From CAIWHR01 sp963788185 (GTDB taxonomy: Bacteria > Pseudomonadota > Gammaproteobacteria > Burkholderiales > Casimicrobiaceae), in contig CAWBGE010000023.1 of the NCBI GenBank assembly GCA_963788185.1, forward strand, positions 186,001 to 250,000: a stretch of 64,000 bases of DNA. The letters run 5' to 3'. Under the pieces are notes generated by a model. It was not told the origin of the DNA. It ran no database searches and saw only the letters and a list, made by a program, of their open reading frames with translations. Position 1 is the first letter of the stretch; every line of letters starts with the position of its first letter. The position numbers and the translations under genes are program-made. Below, in pieces: positions 25,864 to 35,022 of the stretch.

Positions 25864-28800
25864 TCACAGCGGGGCGCACATGATCACGCCCGCAGCGCCG
25901 TAGCCCTCGGCGATCCACCCTCTGGCGAGCATCGCCGCGCGGGTGGCGCTGCTGGTCGTGTAGCGGTGGTTGGGCGCGCTGCCCTGGCCATCGTTGTAGA
26001 CGCGGTAGACCGGCTGCGTTCCGGTCGGGCAGTTCCCGGACGGGCCGGGAGCGAGCACGCCGAACACCTGGCCCTCGAATTGCCAGTCGGCGTTCTGCCT
26101 GACCTGCGCGCACTCCTCGACGTCGGAGGTGTAGAAGTGCGAACTCCGCAGTCCGAAGGCGGTGCTGAAGAACCGGCATACCGCGGCGCTTCCCGCGGGG
26201 GTGTCGGCGTAGCCGTTCCATGATTCGCCCGTTCGCGACCAACCCGCGAACGTGCCGTCGTCGAGTTTTGCGATTTCGTCCGGAATGTCGGTGACGAAGT
26301 AGTGATCGAACCCCGCGTGGTAATACTCGATCACCGGCCGCCGCGTTCCGTTCGCGGGCAGCACGGTCATGTAGCTCTCGCCGACACCGGCGTTGTCCTC
26401 GCTGTACCGGGGTGGCGGCACGGCGCCGACGCCAGCGCCCCGCTTGGCAAAACCATGCAGGCAGAGCTTGTGGTCGAGCGGATCCTGCGCCTCCATCACC
26501 GCCAGGATCGCGTCGCGCGCTTCGACGAACGTCGGGTTCGCCGGCATCATCTTGTAGCCGCCGACGAGGTAACGCTTCATCCGCTCCTGCGCTTGCGCGA
26601 ATCCAAGGCGGTCGCCGTCGTTGAGCAGGTTGCTGTAGCACTCCCACAGCATTGATCCCCAGACCTCGCCGGTGTTGTGCACCTCGGCGTTCCTGCCGCC
26701 GCCGTTGGTCGGCGAGCGCGGGGCCGATGCCGGCAGCGCAACGCCGTCGCCGATGTGGCGGAAGGTAAGGGGATTGCGGCTCATGTCGCGCGAATACGGA
26801 TAGCGTCGCGTTCCGTAATACCAGGCGTTGTTGAGGACGTCGGGGGCGAAATCCGGCCCGCTCATCGGGTACGCCGTGCTCGTATAGGCGCCGCCGAACC
26901 CGGCATTGGTCGGCAGCGAGCGGTCGCCGTCCTTGACCAGCAGCAGCATGGCATGAAAATCGGAGAAGCCCTCGCCCAGCCCCTGTGCCTGCTGCGTCGT
27001 GAGCCCGTTGGCGTTGGCGACGAGGCGATTGCTGATGTAGTGGCCCCACTCGTGGGCAATCAGCGTGTTGTCGACCGAACCGTCGCGCGGGACTGCGTTC
27101 TTGCGCGCCATGCGCATGTTCACGCGACTTCCGGCGTCGAGCTCCGCCCTGATCGCCGCACCGTCGGCAAGCGAAATCAACAGCACCGGCAGCGCGATCG
27201 TCGCGTCGTCGCCGGTCATGGAGACCAGGCCGGCGACGTTGTTGACGATCAGGACGCCCGCCGCGCCCGCATCCTGCGCGTTCTTCGCCTTGACGACGAA
27301 GAAGCAGGTGCCGCGATCGATCACCGCGATCCGGCCGGTCACCGCTGCGGCGTTCGTGAATGGCGAGCAACCGTCGGTCATCGTGGGGCCGTCGATGTCG
27401 GCTTCGTCGAGGGCGACGACGAGATCGCCGGAAAAGTCGAACGCGACGGCGCCGAAATCCGCGGTGCCGGCATCCCTGACACCGGCGAGCGCTGCCGGGG
27501 CGTTCACCTTGGACAGCGCGGCGGACTCCGTCCACACGAACATGCGCATGCGCGGCCGCCGGCCATCCGCCGGTGTGGTCATGTCGGCGTTGTCGATGCC
27601 CGAATAGTCCTGCGCTTCGGCGTAGATGCTGTCGTCGCCGATACCACCGCGGCCGTAGTTGTCACGCTGCGCGTTGCCGGCGGCCTCGTCGAACCCTGCG
27701 TCGTAGTACCAGTCGTGCAGGTAGTTGTTGATGTAGAAGAGGTTGGTGACCGCGGCCATGATCTGCGCGCGGCTGGCGTTGGGCGCCTGCGCCGCGTCAT
27801 ACGCGTAATCGAAGGTCGCGGCGCGATTGACGCAGGCGTGCAGATCACCGGTGACGGATTGCGCGAGGTTGCACTCGTTGGAGTCGGCCGGTCCGAAGTT
27901 GTCGGGTGCGGTGAGGTTCGCGAACGCCTCGACGTTGTTGCCGACCGTCATCGTCGCGCCATCCGCGAGCCAGGGGTCGTTGCGGCTGAACGGCGCGTTC
28001 TGCAGCGTGACGAGATTCGCCGGCACGTAAGGCGCCTGGTATCCGTCCGGCGTGCCGGTCGGATGCGGAAAGCCGTTGCGGCCCACAGGACTCGGCAACG
28101 GCAGGTTGCTGCCCGTGGCCTCCGCGAATACGCGGTAGGTGAAGGCGGCATCGGCGGTCTGATTGTGGCGGTACAGCAGCGTGCCGTCCGCCTGCGCGAT
28201 CACGTAGGCGTGCGCATCGAGCGTACGCGGCTCCCTTCCGTCGCGCACCTGCGTTTCGACGTAGTGCGCCGCGACGAGGCCGGCACCGGTGCGAAACCAC
28301 ACGGGCTTGGCGCGGGCCGGCTCCGTCAGTGCCGAACCGTCGTCGCTCAAAGCGTCCTTCGGTAGCGCGAAATGGGCGTAGCCGCCGGATTCGCCGCGCG
28401 GCTGCAGACGCTCCGCGATGGACGGCGGGAACTTGTAGTCGGCCAGCGCCGCGGCAATCGCCTGCCGGGGATCCGGCGGCTCGGCGCGCGCCTTGACCCG
28501 GTGTGCCGCCGGCGCCCCGGTGACGTACCCGCCGATCGCCACCAGAGCGCCCTGACGATCGAGCAGCACGTTCGCTCGCTCGCGAAAGACGTCGATCCCG
28601 TCGATACGGTGGGTGAAGCGGACGATCGCACCGCCGTCCGGCAGGCGCTGGACTTCCTCCGCCGGCAACGCGTCCACTTCGTCGACGGTGATCCGGTAGA
28701 GTCCGGCGAGGTCGGCGAGGTGCGCCCGAGCGATCGCATCGACGGCAAGCGACGACTTCGGCGGCGGCGCAACCTCGAACGATTGCAGGCGTTCCGCAGG

Positions 28801-29040
28801 CCCGGCACCGCGGAGGAACGTCGGTACGCCCAGGCGCGGCTCGATCGACAGGGCGTCGGGGATGACGCCCTTCCGTTTCGCAACAGGCGGGACATCGTCG
28901 CGCCACGCCTGCACCGGCGCCGCGCCAAACGCATCGATGCGCGGCAGCGTGCGTGCCCCGCCCTGCGGCGCCGGCAAGGTCAGCGCGCCGATGATTGCCA
29001 CTCCAACACCGATGCCCGTTCGTATCAGGGAAAGTCCCAT
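25864..29040 (-). CDS. secreted M36 (fungalysin-type) metalloprotease with PA and DUF5648 domains
   Basis: A 1058-residue exported zinc protease. The start at 29040 gives a signal peptide (GLSLIRTGIGVGVAIIGALT). A propeptide region (about 90-300) is followed by the M36 catalytic domain, split by a PA domain (SPFTNAAAVTGRIAVIDRG, NAQDAGAAGVLIVNN). Zinc ligands lie in AHEWGHYISN near residue 662, with the downstream glutamate in GLGEGFSDFHAML. The last 155 residues form a DUF5648 repeat domain (YHAGFDHYFVTDIP, HFYTSDVEEC, NHRYTTSSATRAAM). That domain also ends the unrelated protein at 51933-53357. The product likely degrades extracellular protein. The two halves of the peptidase are intact. Confidence 0.92.
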   Translation of the reverse strand: MGLSLIRTGIGVGVAIIGALTLPAPQGGARTLPRIDAFGAAPVQAWRDDVPPVAKRKGVIPDALSIEPRLGVPTFLRGAGPAERLQSFEVAPPPKSSLAVDAIARAHLADLAGLYRITVDEVDALPAEEVQRLPDGGAIVRFTHRIDGIDVFRERANVLLDRQGALVAIGGYVTGAPAAHRVKARAEPPDPRQAIAAALADYKFPPSIAERLQPRGESGGYAHFALPKDALSDDGSALTEPARAKPVWFRTGAGLVAAHYVETQVRDGREPRTLDAHAYVIAQADGTLLYRHNQTADAAFTYRVFAEATGSNLPLPSPVGRNGFPHPTGTPDGYQAPYVPANLVTLQNAPFSRNDPWLADGATMTVGNNVEAFANLTAPDNFGPADSNECNLAQSVTGDLHACVNRAATFDYAYDAAQAPNASRAQIMAAVTNLFYINNYLHDWYYDAGFDEAAGNAQRDNYGRGGIGDDSIYAEAQDYSGIDNADMTTPADGRRPRMRMFVWTESAALSKVNAPAALAGVRDAGTADFGAVAFDFSGDLVVALDEADIDGPTMTDGCSPFTNAAAVTGRIAVIDRGTCFFVVKAKNAQDAGAAGVLIVNNVAGLVSMTGDDATIALPVLLISLADGAAIRAELDAGSRVNMRMARKNAVPRDGSVDNTLIAHEWGHYISNRLVANANGLTTQQAQGLGEGFSDFHAMLLLVKDGDRSLPTNAGFGGAYTSTAYPMSGPDFAPDVLNNAWYYGTRRYPYSRDMSRNPLTFRHIGDGVALPASAPRSPTNGGGRNAEVHNTGEVWGSMLWECYSNLLNDGDRLGFAQAQERMKRYLVGGYKMMPANPTFVEARDAILAVMEAQDPLDHKLCLHGFAKRGAGVGAVPPPRYSEDNAGVGESYMTVLPANGTRRPVIEYYHAGFDHYFVTDIPDEIAKLDDGTFAGWSRTGESWNGYADTPAGSAAVCRFFSTAFGLRSSHFYTSDVEECAQVRQNADWQFEGQVFGVLAPGPSGNCPTGTQPVYRVYNDGQGSAPNHRYTTSSATRAAMLARGWIAEGYGAAGVIMCAPL

Positions 29041-29145
29041 GCCCGCAATCCTGTCGCCGTCGCGGATCCGATCGCCGCGGTTGTCCCATGGCAGAACGAC
29101 GCAATCACCGTCGCCCGCCCCTCTATTCAAGCACAGCGGGCGACT

Positions 29146-30138
29146 TCAGGTCTTCGGGGACGCCTTCTTCGCCGAGGTCTTCGCGGCGTCGGATCCACCC
29201 GGAGCGCGCCGTGCGCGTTCTGCGCCGCCCTTGCGGCGCACGTCCCGCGGTTCGGGCCATGCGCTGCGCACCAGTTCGAGCAGCGCGATGATGATCGGAT
29301 CCCGTCCGCGCTCCGCACGCGAGATGAACTGCAGCGTCGTCGACTGCCGTGCCCCGCCGGCCCAGACGCAGACTTCACCTGCCGCCGCAAGTTCCTGCGC
29401 CAGATCCTCGCGCATCAACGCCAGGCCCACGCCGCCCACCACCAGCGAGCGGATCACCGTCTCGTTGTCGGCCTCGACCACCTTGCCCGGCGCGATGTCG
29501 TGCTCGTGGAACAGCTTGTCGGTCAGCACGCGGTAGGTGCTGATCGGAGGCGTAAGTATCCAGGGCTCCTCGGCGATCGTCGTGAGCGGGGCTTCGACGA
29601 TGCGCTCGCGCCAGGCCGCGGGGCCCACGACGCAGAAACCGATGTCGGCCAACTTCGCCGACGCGACGTCCGCGTGCGCGAGATCGCCGAAATAGAAGCT
29701 CGCGTCGAGACTGCCCTCGCGCACCTTGGCGAACGCGGGGCCCGAAATCTCGTGGAAGAGTTCGATCTCGAGCAACGGATAGCGCTCGCGGGCGCGGGCG
29801 AAGAAAGTCGGCAGCCGGACGAAATTCGGATCGGAGAGCGTCCCCAGGCGCACGCGACCCGCCACCTCGCCGCGCAGCGCCCGCGCCTCGCTCTGCAACG
29901 CCTGTGCGGCGGAAAGAACGTTCCGTGCGGATTCGAGCAGGCGCCTGCCTGCCGACGTCAACGACATGCCGCTGGGCACGCGCTCGAAGAGATCGACGCC
30001 CAACTCGTCTTCGAGCGCCTTGATCTGCGCCGAGAGCGCCGGCTGGCTGACATGCAGCCGCTCCGCCGCGCGAGTCAGGTGCCCCTCTTCGGCGACCGCC
30101 GCGAATCCCCGCAACTGGTATATCTCCATGGCTCCCAT
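29146..30138 (-). CDS. LysR family transcriptional regulator
   Basis: A 330-residue LysR-type regulator. The helix-turn-helix is in residues 4-63 (IYQLRGFAAVAEEGHLTRAAERLHVSQPALSAQIK, given here only in outline) and the effector domain spans 90-300. A lysine-rich tail (KKGG...KTSAKKASPKT) extends about 30 residues beyond the usual end. The start is uncertain: ATG at 30138 or at 30129, where the protein would begin MEIYQL. Neither has a well-spaced Shine-Dalgarno. It is divergent from a small-protein gene, with a perfect 8-bp dyad between them, so it may control that gene and itself. Confidence 0.9.
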   Translation of the reverse strand: MGAMEIYQLRGFAAVAEEGHLTRAAERLHVSQPALSAQIKALEDELGVDLFERVPSGMSLTSAGRRLLESARNVLSAAQALQSEARALRGEVAGRVRLGTLSDPNFVRLPTFFARARERYPLLEIELFHEISGPAFAKVREGSLDASFYFGDLAHADVASAKLADIGFCVVGPAAWRERIVEAPLTTIAEEPWILTPPISTYRVLTDKLFHEHDIAPGKVVEADNETVIRSLVVGGVGLALMREDLAQELAAAGEVCVWAGGARQSTTLQFISRAERGRDPIIIALLELVRSAWPEPRDVRRKGGAERARRAPGGSDAAKTSAKKASPKT

Positions 30139-30203
30139 GATAAGCCGAAATCGGTGCACTGTGGACCGTGATTGGTGCAATGCAATATTAGTAGAATGGT
30201 TGA

Positions 30204-30229
30204 TAGATCAATCAAATGCCGTTGATCTA
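30204..30229. promoter_or_regulatory. putative LysR operator dyad
   Basis: TAGATCAA and TTGATCTA form a perfect 8-bp inverted repeat with a 10-base spacer, in an AT-rich island between lysR and a small gene. It ends 10 bases before the -35 of the plus-strand promoter, which is where an LTTR activator would bind. Confidence 0.5.
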
Positions 30230-30239
30230 AAACACTGAT

Positions 30240-30268
30240 TTGACTCTGTAATGCGTCACCCCTATGTT
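30240..30268 (+). promoter_or_regulatory. sigma70 promoter for the small-protein genes
   Basis: TTGACT and TATGTT are separated by exactly 17 bases. Predicted transcription starts about 65 bases before the first small gene. Confidence 0.55.
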
Positions 30269-30339
30269 GTCGTTGTGCGCCGCAACATCATTGTGAGCCT
30301 ACGGGTTGGAAACCTTCAACCGGCAACAAGGAGACCAGC

Positions 30340-30510
30340 ATGCAGGCCATCCAGACACCTTCACTGCGCAGTGCATGGGGCATTTTCCGCCAGCTGTGGC
30401 CGCAGCGACAGCCCGGTGTCGACGCATTTCCCCTCGCGGCGAAGGACGCCTTCGCGGTCGAGGCGAAATTGCGCGCGGCCGGTCGTCCCATCCCCTTCCG
30501 CTATTACTGA
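30340..30510 (+). CDS. small hypothetical protein, 56 residues
   Basis: A short frame from ATG to TGA, preceded by a perfect AAGGAG six bases upstream and a good promoter at 30240-30268. The product starts MQAIQTPSLRSAWGIFRQLW and ends RPIPFRYY. It has no membrane helix. It is mildly basic with aromatic residues at both ends. I do not recognise it. The strong translation signals, the promoter and the second small gene 52 bases downstream argue that it is real and co-transcribed. It may be controlled by the divergent LysR protein. Confidence 0.6.
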   Translation: MQAIQTPSLRSAWGIFRQLWPQRQPGVDAFPLAAKDAFAVEAKLRAAGRPIPFRYY

Positions 30511-30562
30511 CCCGCGGCAAGTGTCGCAACCCATTCCCCATCACCCCGTAACAGGAGCTGCC

Positions 30563-30919
30563 ATGAGAAACCATGAACTTCACACCCTAGCCTCGTCCGT
30601 ACCCATACGCCCGCGCGCCGGCTATTTCAAACTCGGCCTTTGGATTCGCGTGGGTATCGCGAGCGTATGGGCAACACTCGCCGGCCTGGCGATGCTGGCG
30701 GACGCAAAGCTGGACGCTCCGGCGTATGGCGCGCTGGCAACGGTCATCGGCGGCGCTGCAATCGGCGCCTTCTCCTGGCGCCAGGTGCGCGCGCTGGACG
30801 ACACGCTGGATGCCTCGACGTCCGGCATCGCTGCCGCCAAGCCGGTGGCGCAGGCCGGCGAAGGCGCGCGCCGTCCGCGGGCGCCGCAATTGCGGATCCT
30901 GTCGCTCCTGCAACGCTGA
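30563..30919 (+). CDS. small membrane protein, 118 residues
   Basis: The ATG at 30563 has AGGAG five bases upstream. Two hydrophobic segments (about residues 24-46 and 52-70: LWIRVGIASVWATLAGLAML, YGALATVIGGAAIGAF) suggest a two-helix inner-membrane protein with a charged, arginine-rich C-terminal tail (RRPRAPQLRILSLLQR). Family unknown. It forms a two-gene unit with the 56-residue protein and converges on the phosphatase gene 7 bases away. Confidence 0.65.
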   Translation: MRNHELHTLASSVPIRPRAGYFKLGLWIRVGIASVWATLAGLAMLADAKLDAPAYGALATVIGGAAIGAFSWRQVRALDDTLDASTSGIAAAKPVAQAGEGARRPRAPQLRILSLLQR

Positions 30920-30926
30920 CCCTGCA

Positions 30927-31601
30927 TCAGCACGCGGGCGCAGGCCCGTCCGAGGCCAGCGGTTCGGCGTCGGCGGGCCGCGCGGTTTCCCGCGTCGCCT
31001 CGAGCCAAAGCCGATCGATATTCTGCGGCTTGCGTCGAAGGACGGCGCTGCGCGGAAGGCCGTGAACATGGCGGGTGATGGCATCCATCGCCCAGCCGTG
31101 CGCAATCACCAGCACGCGCGCGCCGGCGTTGCCGTCGGCGATCGCGCCGAGCGCCGCGAGAACGCGATCGGCAAACGCGTCCATCGTTTCGCCGTCGTCG
31201 AAAACGCAAGCAGGATTGCGGCTGAGGATCTGCTGGTACAGAACCGGATTCGTCTGCACCAACTCGCCTTTCGGTATGCCCTGAACGACGCCGAAGTGAC
31301 GCTCCTTCAAACCATGGTGACACGCCGGGTCGGGCAGCCCCAGACGCTCGGCGACGATCTCGGCCGTTTCCCGCGCGCGCCAGAGCGGGCTCGTCACGAC
31401 AGATCGCAGGCCCGCGTCCATCAGCGACTCCGCGAGTTCCCGCGCCTGCGCACGACCGCGATCGTTCAGGGGCACGTCGAGCCAACCCTGAAGAATGCCT
31501 GCCGAGTTCCAGTCGGTCTCGCCGTGGCGGGCAACGCAGATTCGCGCCGCCGCCTTCAGCCTGGGCGTGGACAAGGTGGTGCCGTCATTCGTCGTCGTCA
31601 C
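30927..31601 (-). CDS. histidine phosphatase superfamily protein
   Basis: A 224-residue phosphoglycerate-mutase-like phosphatase. The nucleophilic histidine is in CVARHGETDWN (near residue 25). The GWLDVPLNDRGRAQA phosphate-pocket motif follows, TSPLWRARETAE carries the second arginine, and the catalytic glutamate is in GLKERHFG. The second histidine is in LVIAHGWAMD. Members of this size (GpmB/CobC-like) dephosphorylate small molecules rather than acting as true mutases. Substrate is unknown. It is 36 bases downstream of the dienelactone hydrolase gene on the same strand. Confidence 0.88.
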   Translation of the reverse strand: MTTTNDGTTLSTPRLKAAARICVARHGETDWNSAGILQGWLDVPLNDRGRAQARELAESLMDAGLRSVVTSPLWRARETAEIVAERLGLPDPACHHGLKERHFGVVQGIPKGELVQTNPVLYQQILSRNPACVFDDGETMDAFADRVLAALGAIADGNAGARVLVIAHGWAMDAITRHVHGLPRSAVLRRKPQNIDRLWLEATRETARPADAEPLASDGPAPAC

Positions 31602-31637
31602 CGTTCGTCCCGAGCCCCTCGACGGGCATCGACGGAC

Positions 31638-32528
31638 TCAGCCGGCGAGCATCCGGTTGAAGAAATCGATCGTCCGGCGCCAGGCGAGCTTTGCCGCCGC
31701 CTCGTCGTAGCGAGGCGTCGTGTCGTTGTTGAATCCGTGCTGCGTCGCCGGGTAGGTGTACGCCTCGTACCTGACGCCTGCAGCCTTCAGCGCTGCCTCG
31801 TACGCGGGCCAGCCGGCGTTCACCCGCTCGTCGTTCTCGGCATGGTGAATGAGCAGCGCCGCCCGGATCTTCGACACGTCCGGTGCCGCGGGCTGGCCGC
31901 CGTAGAACGGCACCGCTGCTGCCAGGTCGGGCAGGCGGGTGGCGAGCATGTTGGCGACCGCGCCGCCGTAGCAGAATCCGACGACACCCACACTGCCGTT
32001 GCACCCGGGCAGGTGCTTCAGAAAAGCCGCGGCCGCGACGAAATCCGCACTCGTCTTCCGCTGATCGAGCTTGGCAAAGAGAGTTCGGGCGCGGTCCTCG
32101 TCCCCGGGGTAGCCGCCCAGCGGAAACAGCGCGTCCGGGGCAAAGGCGACAAAGTTCTCGAGCGCCACGCGACGGGCGATATCCTCGATGTGCGGATTGA
32201 GCCCACGGTTTTCGTGGATCACCAGGACGCCGGGACGCTTGCCGGTCGCGCTGGCGGGGCGAACCAGGTAGCCGCGCATCTTTCCATAGCCGTCCGGGGA
32301 AGCGAATTTGACGTATGACGCAGCGATGCGGCGATCGTCCTTCGCCACCTGCTGCGCCAACGCGAACTGCGGATTGAGCGCGTCGAGCAGCATCGTCGCC
32401 GTGACGCCGCCAACCGCGTAGCGGGTGACACCCTCCAGAAATCCGCGTCGGTCGACCTGGCCGTGCACGTACCGGTCGAACCAACGCAGCACCTCGGGAT
32501 GAAAATCGCCAGCGGTCTTGCGTTGCAT
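31638..32528 (-). CDS. dienelactone hydrolase family protein, probably exported
   Basis: A 296-residue alpha/beta hydrolase. The catalytic triad is visible: cysteine in VGFCYGGAVAN, aspartate in HHAENDERVN, and histidine in TQHGFNND. The N-terminal 60 residues contain a twin-arginine-like motif (VDRRGFLEGV) followed by a hydrophobic stretch ending FALAQQ. This resembles a Tat signal and implies a periplasmic enzyme, as for several bacterial dienelactone-hydrolase-like proteins. The ATG at 32528 is supported by GAGG five bases upstream. It lies 38 bases downstream of the aminotransferase gene. Confidence 0.85.
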   Translation of the reverse strand: MQRKTAGDFHPEVLRWFDRYVHGQVDRRGFLEGVTRYAVGGVTATMLLDALNPQFALAQQVAKDDRRIAASYVKFASPDGYGKMRGYLVRPASATGKRPGVLVIHENRGLNPHIEDIARRVALENFVAFAPDALFPLGGYPGDEDRARTLFAKLDQRKTSADFVAAAAFLKHLPGCNGSVGVVGFCYGGAVANMLATRLPDLAAAVPFYGGQPAAPDVSKIRAALLIHHAENDERVNAGWPAYEAALKAAGVRYEAYTYPATQHGFNNDTTPRYDEAAAKLAWRRTIDFFNRMLAG

Positions 32529-32566
32529 GTGCGCCTCGTCCGGATTGCCCCGTCCCTTACCCAAGC

Positions 32567-33715
32567 TCACGCCCCGGTCGGCGCCGTCTCCAGTATCCGC
32601 TCCAGCGCGTTCGCAAGCGATTGCACGGTGCGATCGACGTTGTGCAGCTTTTCGAGACCGAAGAGCCCGATCCGGAAAGTCCTGAAATCGGCAGGCTCGT
32701 CGCATTGCAGCGGCACGCCGGCGGCGATCTGCAGACCCTGGCCGAGGAATTTCTTCCCGGACTGGATATCGGCATCTTCGGTGTAGCTGACGACCACACC
32801 CGGCGCCTGAAACCCTTCGGCCGCGACGCTCGGTATGCCTTTGCCCGCCAGCAGCGCGCGCACGCGGTCGCCGAGCGCCTGTTGCTCGGCGCGCACCCGC
32901 TCGAAACCGTAAGCCTCGATCTCCTGCATGGTGTCGCGCAGCCGCATCAACGCGTCGGTAGGCAGCGTGGAATGGTAGGCATGACCGCCTTTCTCGTAGG
33001 CCTCCATGATCTGAAGCCACTTGCGCAGGTCGGCGGCAAAGCTCGTGCTGGTCGTGGTTTCGATTTGCTTGCGCGCCGCTTCGCTCAGCATCACCAGCGC
33101 GCAGCAGGGCGAACTGCACCATCCCTTCTGCGGAGCGCTGATGAGAACATCGACGCCCGTTGCGGCCATGTCCACCCAGATGGCCCCCGAGGCCACGCAA
33201 TCGAGCACGAACAGGCCGCCGACCGAGTGCACGGCATCGGCGACCGCCTTGAGATAAGCGTCCGGCAGGATCATTCCCGACGCCGTTTCGACATGTGGCG
33301 CGAAGACGAGATCGGGCCGCTGGCTGCGGATGGTCGCCGTCACCTCGTCGATCGGCGGCGGCGCGAACGGCGCGTGCCTGCGATCGGCAACGCGACGCGC
33401 CTTCAGCACGATCGATTGCGCCGGTATGGCCCCCATGTCGAAGATCTGCGTCCACCGGTAGCTGAACCATCCATTGCGGATGACAAGGCATCTCCTGCCG
33501 GTGGCAAACTGCCTTGCGACGGCTTCCATGCCGACGGTCCCGCTGCCGGGCACGACGATGGCGGCATTCGCCTTGTAGACACGCTTGAGAACGCCCGAGA
33601 TGTCGCGCATCACCGCCTGAAACCGTTGCGACATCTGGTTGAGCGCGCGATCGGTGAAGACCACCGAGTATTCGAGCAGTCCCTCGGGATCCACGTTGGG
33701 AAGCAGTCCGGGCAT
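32567..33715 (-). CDS. class V aminotransferase (alanine-glyoxylate/serine-pyruvate type)
   Basis: A 382-residue PLP enzyme. The PLP lysine is in ISAPQKGWCSSP, the cofactor aspartate in LFVLDCVASG, and the N-terminal phosphate-binding loop is VVPGSGTVGMEAV. AGGAG six bases before the ATG at 33715 fixes the start. Relatives exchange amino groups between serine or alanine and glyoxylate or pyruvate. With tartronate semialdehyde and glyoxylate being products of nearby aldarate pathways, a role in glyoxylate handling is possible but not shown. It is followed by the hydrolase and phosphatase genes on the same strand. Confidence 0.88.
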   Translation of the reverse strand: MPGLLPNVDPEGLLEYSVVFTDRALNQMSQRFQAVMRDISGVLKRVYKANAAIVVPGSGTVGMEAVARQFATGRRCLVIRNGWFSYRWTQIFDMGAIPAQSIVLKARRVADRRHAPFAPPPIDEVTATIRSQRPDLVFAPHVETASGMILPDAYLKAVADAVHSVGGLFVLDCVASGAIWVDMAATGVDVLISAPQKGWCSSPCCALVMLSEAARKQIETTTSTSFAADLRKWLQIMEAYEKGGHAYHSTLPTDALMRLRDTMQEIEAYGFERVRAEQQALGDRVRALLAGKGIPSVAAEGFQAPGVVVSYTEDADIQSGKKFLGQGLQIAAGVPLQCDEPADFRTFRIGLFGLEKLHNVDRTVQSLANALERILETAPTGA

Positions 33716-33872
33716 GGTTGTCTCCTGCGCAAGGCGTGTGACTTGACGGCCGATGAGCTTAGCACGCCGCCCCGGGCGTCGCGACCCCCGATAAACCTCC
33801 GGCCGCGAGCGATAATGCGCGTTCTGCCGCCTGCAACTGCGCGCCGATTCTCTCGAACCCGCCCTTCTCGCC

Positions 33873-34988
33873 ATGACCGCCACGCCGATCAACACCCAGA
33901 CCGAATTCCGCCACGACGACCGCACGTCGCGCACCGACGACGAGCGCGTCGTCGACATGGTGCTGCTGCCGCCGCCCGAGCATCTGATCCGCTTTTTCCC
34001 CATCCAGGGGACGCCGGTCGAAACGCTGGTGGCCGGCACGCGCAGCCGCATACGCGACATCCTCAACGGCAGGGACGACCGGCTGCTGGTGGTCGTCGGC
34101 CCCTGCTCGATCCACGACCCGGCCGCCGCGCTCGACTACGCGCGACGCCTTGCCGCCGAGCGCAGTCGCCGCGCCGACACCCTCGAGATCGTCATGCGCG
34201 TCTATTTCGAAAAGCCGCGGACGACGGTCGGCTGGAAGGGTCTCATCAACGATCCCTATCTCGACGAGAGTTGCCGCATCAACGAGGGTCTCCGGATGGC
34301 CCGCCAGCTGCTGATCGACATCGGGCGGCTTGGCGTCCCCTCGGCGAGCGAACTGCTCGACACCATCTCGCCGCAGTTCATCGGCGACCTGATCGCCTGG
34401 GGTGCGATCGGCGCGCGCACCACCGAGAGCCAGGTGCACCGCGAACTCGCGTCAGGGTCGTCGGCGCCGATCGGATTCAAGAACGGCACCGACGGCAACA
34501 TCAGGATCGCCTGCGATGCGATACAGGCCGCGTCGCAGCCGCATCATTTTCTGGGCGTGCACAAGAGCGGTCAGATCGCGATGATCCGCACGCGCGGCAA
34601 TCCCGATTGCCACATCATCCTGCGCGGCGGGACGACACCCAACTACGACGAGGAAAGCGTGGCGGCGGCGTGCGACGCGCTCGACCGCGCGGGCCTGCCC
34701 GCGACGCTGATGATCGACTGCTCGCATGCCAACTGCAGCAAGCAGCACGAGCGGCAACTCGACGTCGTGCGCGAAATCGCGCGCGCGACCGCGCAGGGCT
34801 CACGCCAGACCTTCGGCACGATGATCGAGAGCCACCTCCGTCCGGGCGCGCAGAAATTCACGCCGGGTCGCGACGATCCGGCCGATCTCGCCTACGGCAC
34901 CAGCATCACCGATCCGTGCCTGGGCTGGGACCACACCGTCGAGGCGCTCGATACGCTGTCCGACGCGGTCCGGCACCGTCGCGGCTAG
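33873..34988 (+). CDS. aroG: 3-deoxy-7-phosphoheptulonate synthase, class I
   Basis: A 371-residue DAHP synthase, the first enzyme of the shikimate pathway, joining phosphoenolpyruvate and erythrose-4-phosphate. Motifs match the AroG/F/H type: VVGPCSIHDPAAA with the metal-binding cysteine, RVYFEKPRTTVGWKGLINDP, GARTTESQVHRELASG, MIDCSHANCSKQ, and the metal ligands in TDPCLGWDHT. Length fits the family (350-370). It is a stand-alone gene with a GATAAT sequence about 60 bases upstream as a possible -10. No leader peptide is apparent. Confidence 0.96.
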   Translation: MTATPINTQTEFRHDDRTSRTDDERVVDMVLLPPPEHLIRFFPIQGTPVETLVAGTRSRIRDILNGRDDRLLVVVGPCSIHDPAAALDYARRLAAERSRRADTLEIVMRVYFEKPRTTVGWKGLINDPYLDESCRINEGLRMARQLLIDIGRLGVPSASELLDTISPQFIGDLIAWGAIGARTTESQVHRELASGSSAPIGFKNGTDGNIRIACDAIQAASQPHHFLGVHKSGQIAMIRTRGNPDCHIILRGGTTPNYDEESVAAACDALDRAGLPATLMIDCSHANCSKQHERQLDVVREIARATAQGSRQTFGTMIESHLRPGAQKFTPGRDDPADLAYGTSITDPCLGWDHTVEALDTLSDAVRHRRG

Positions 34989-35022
34989 CCCCCCGCGCGC
35001 CGCCGCCGTTACGGTACGAAAA

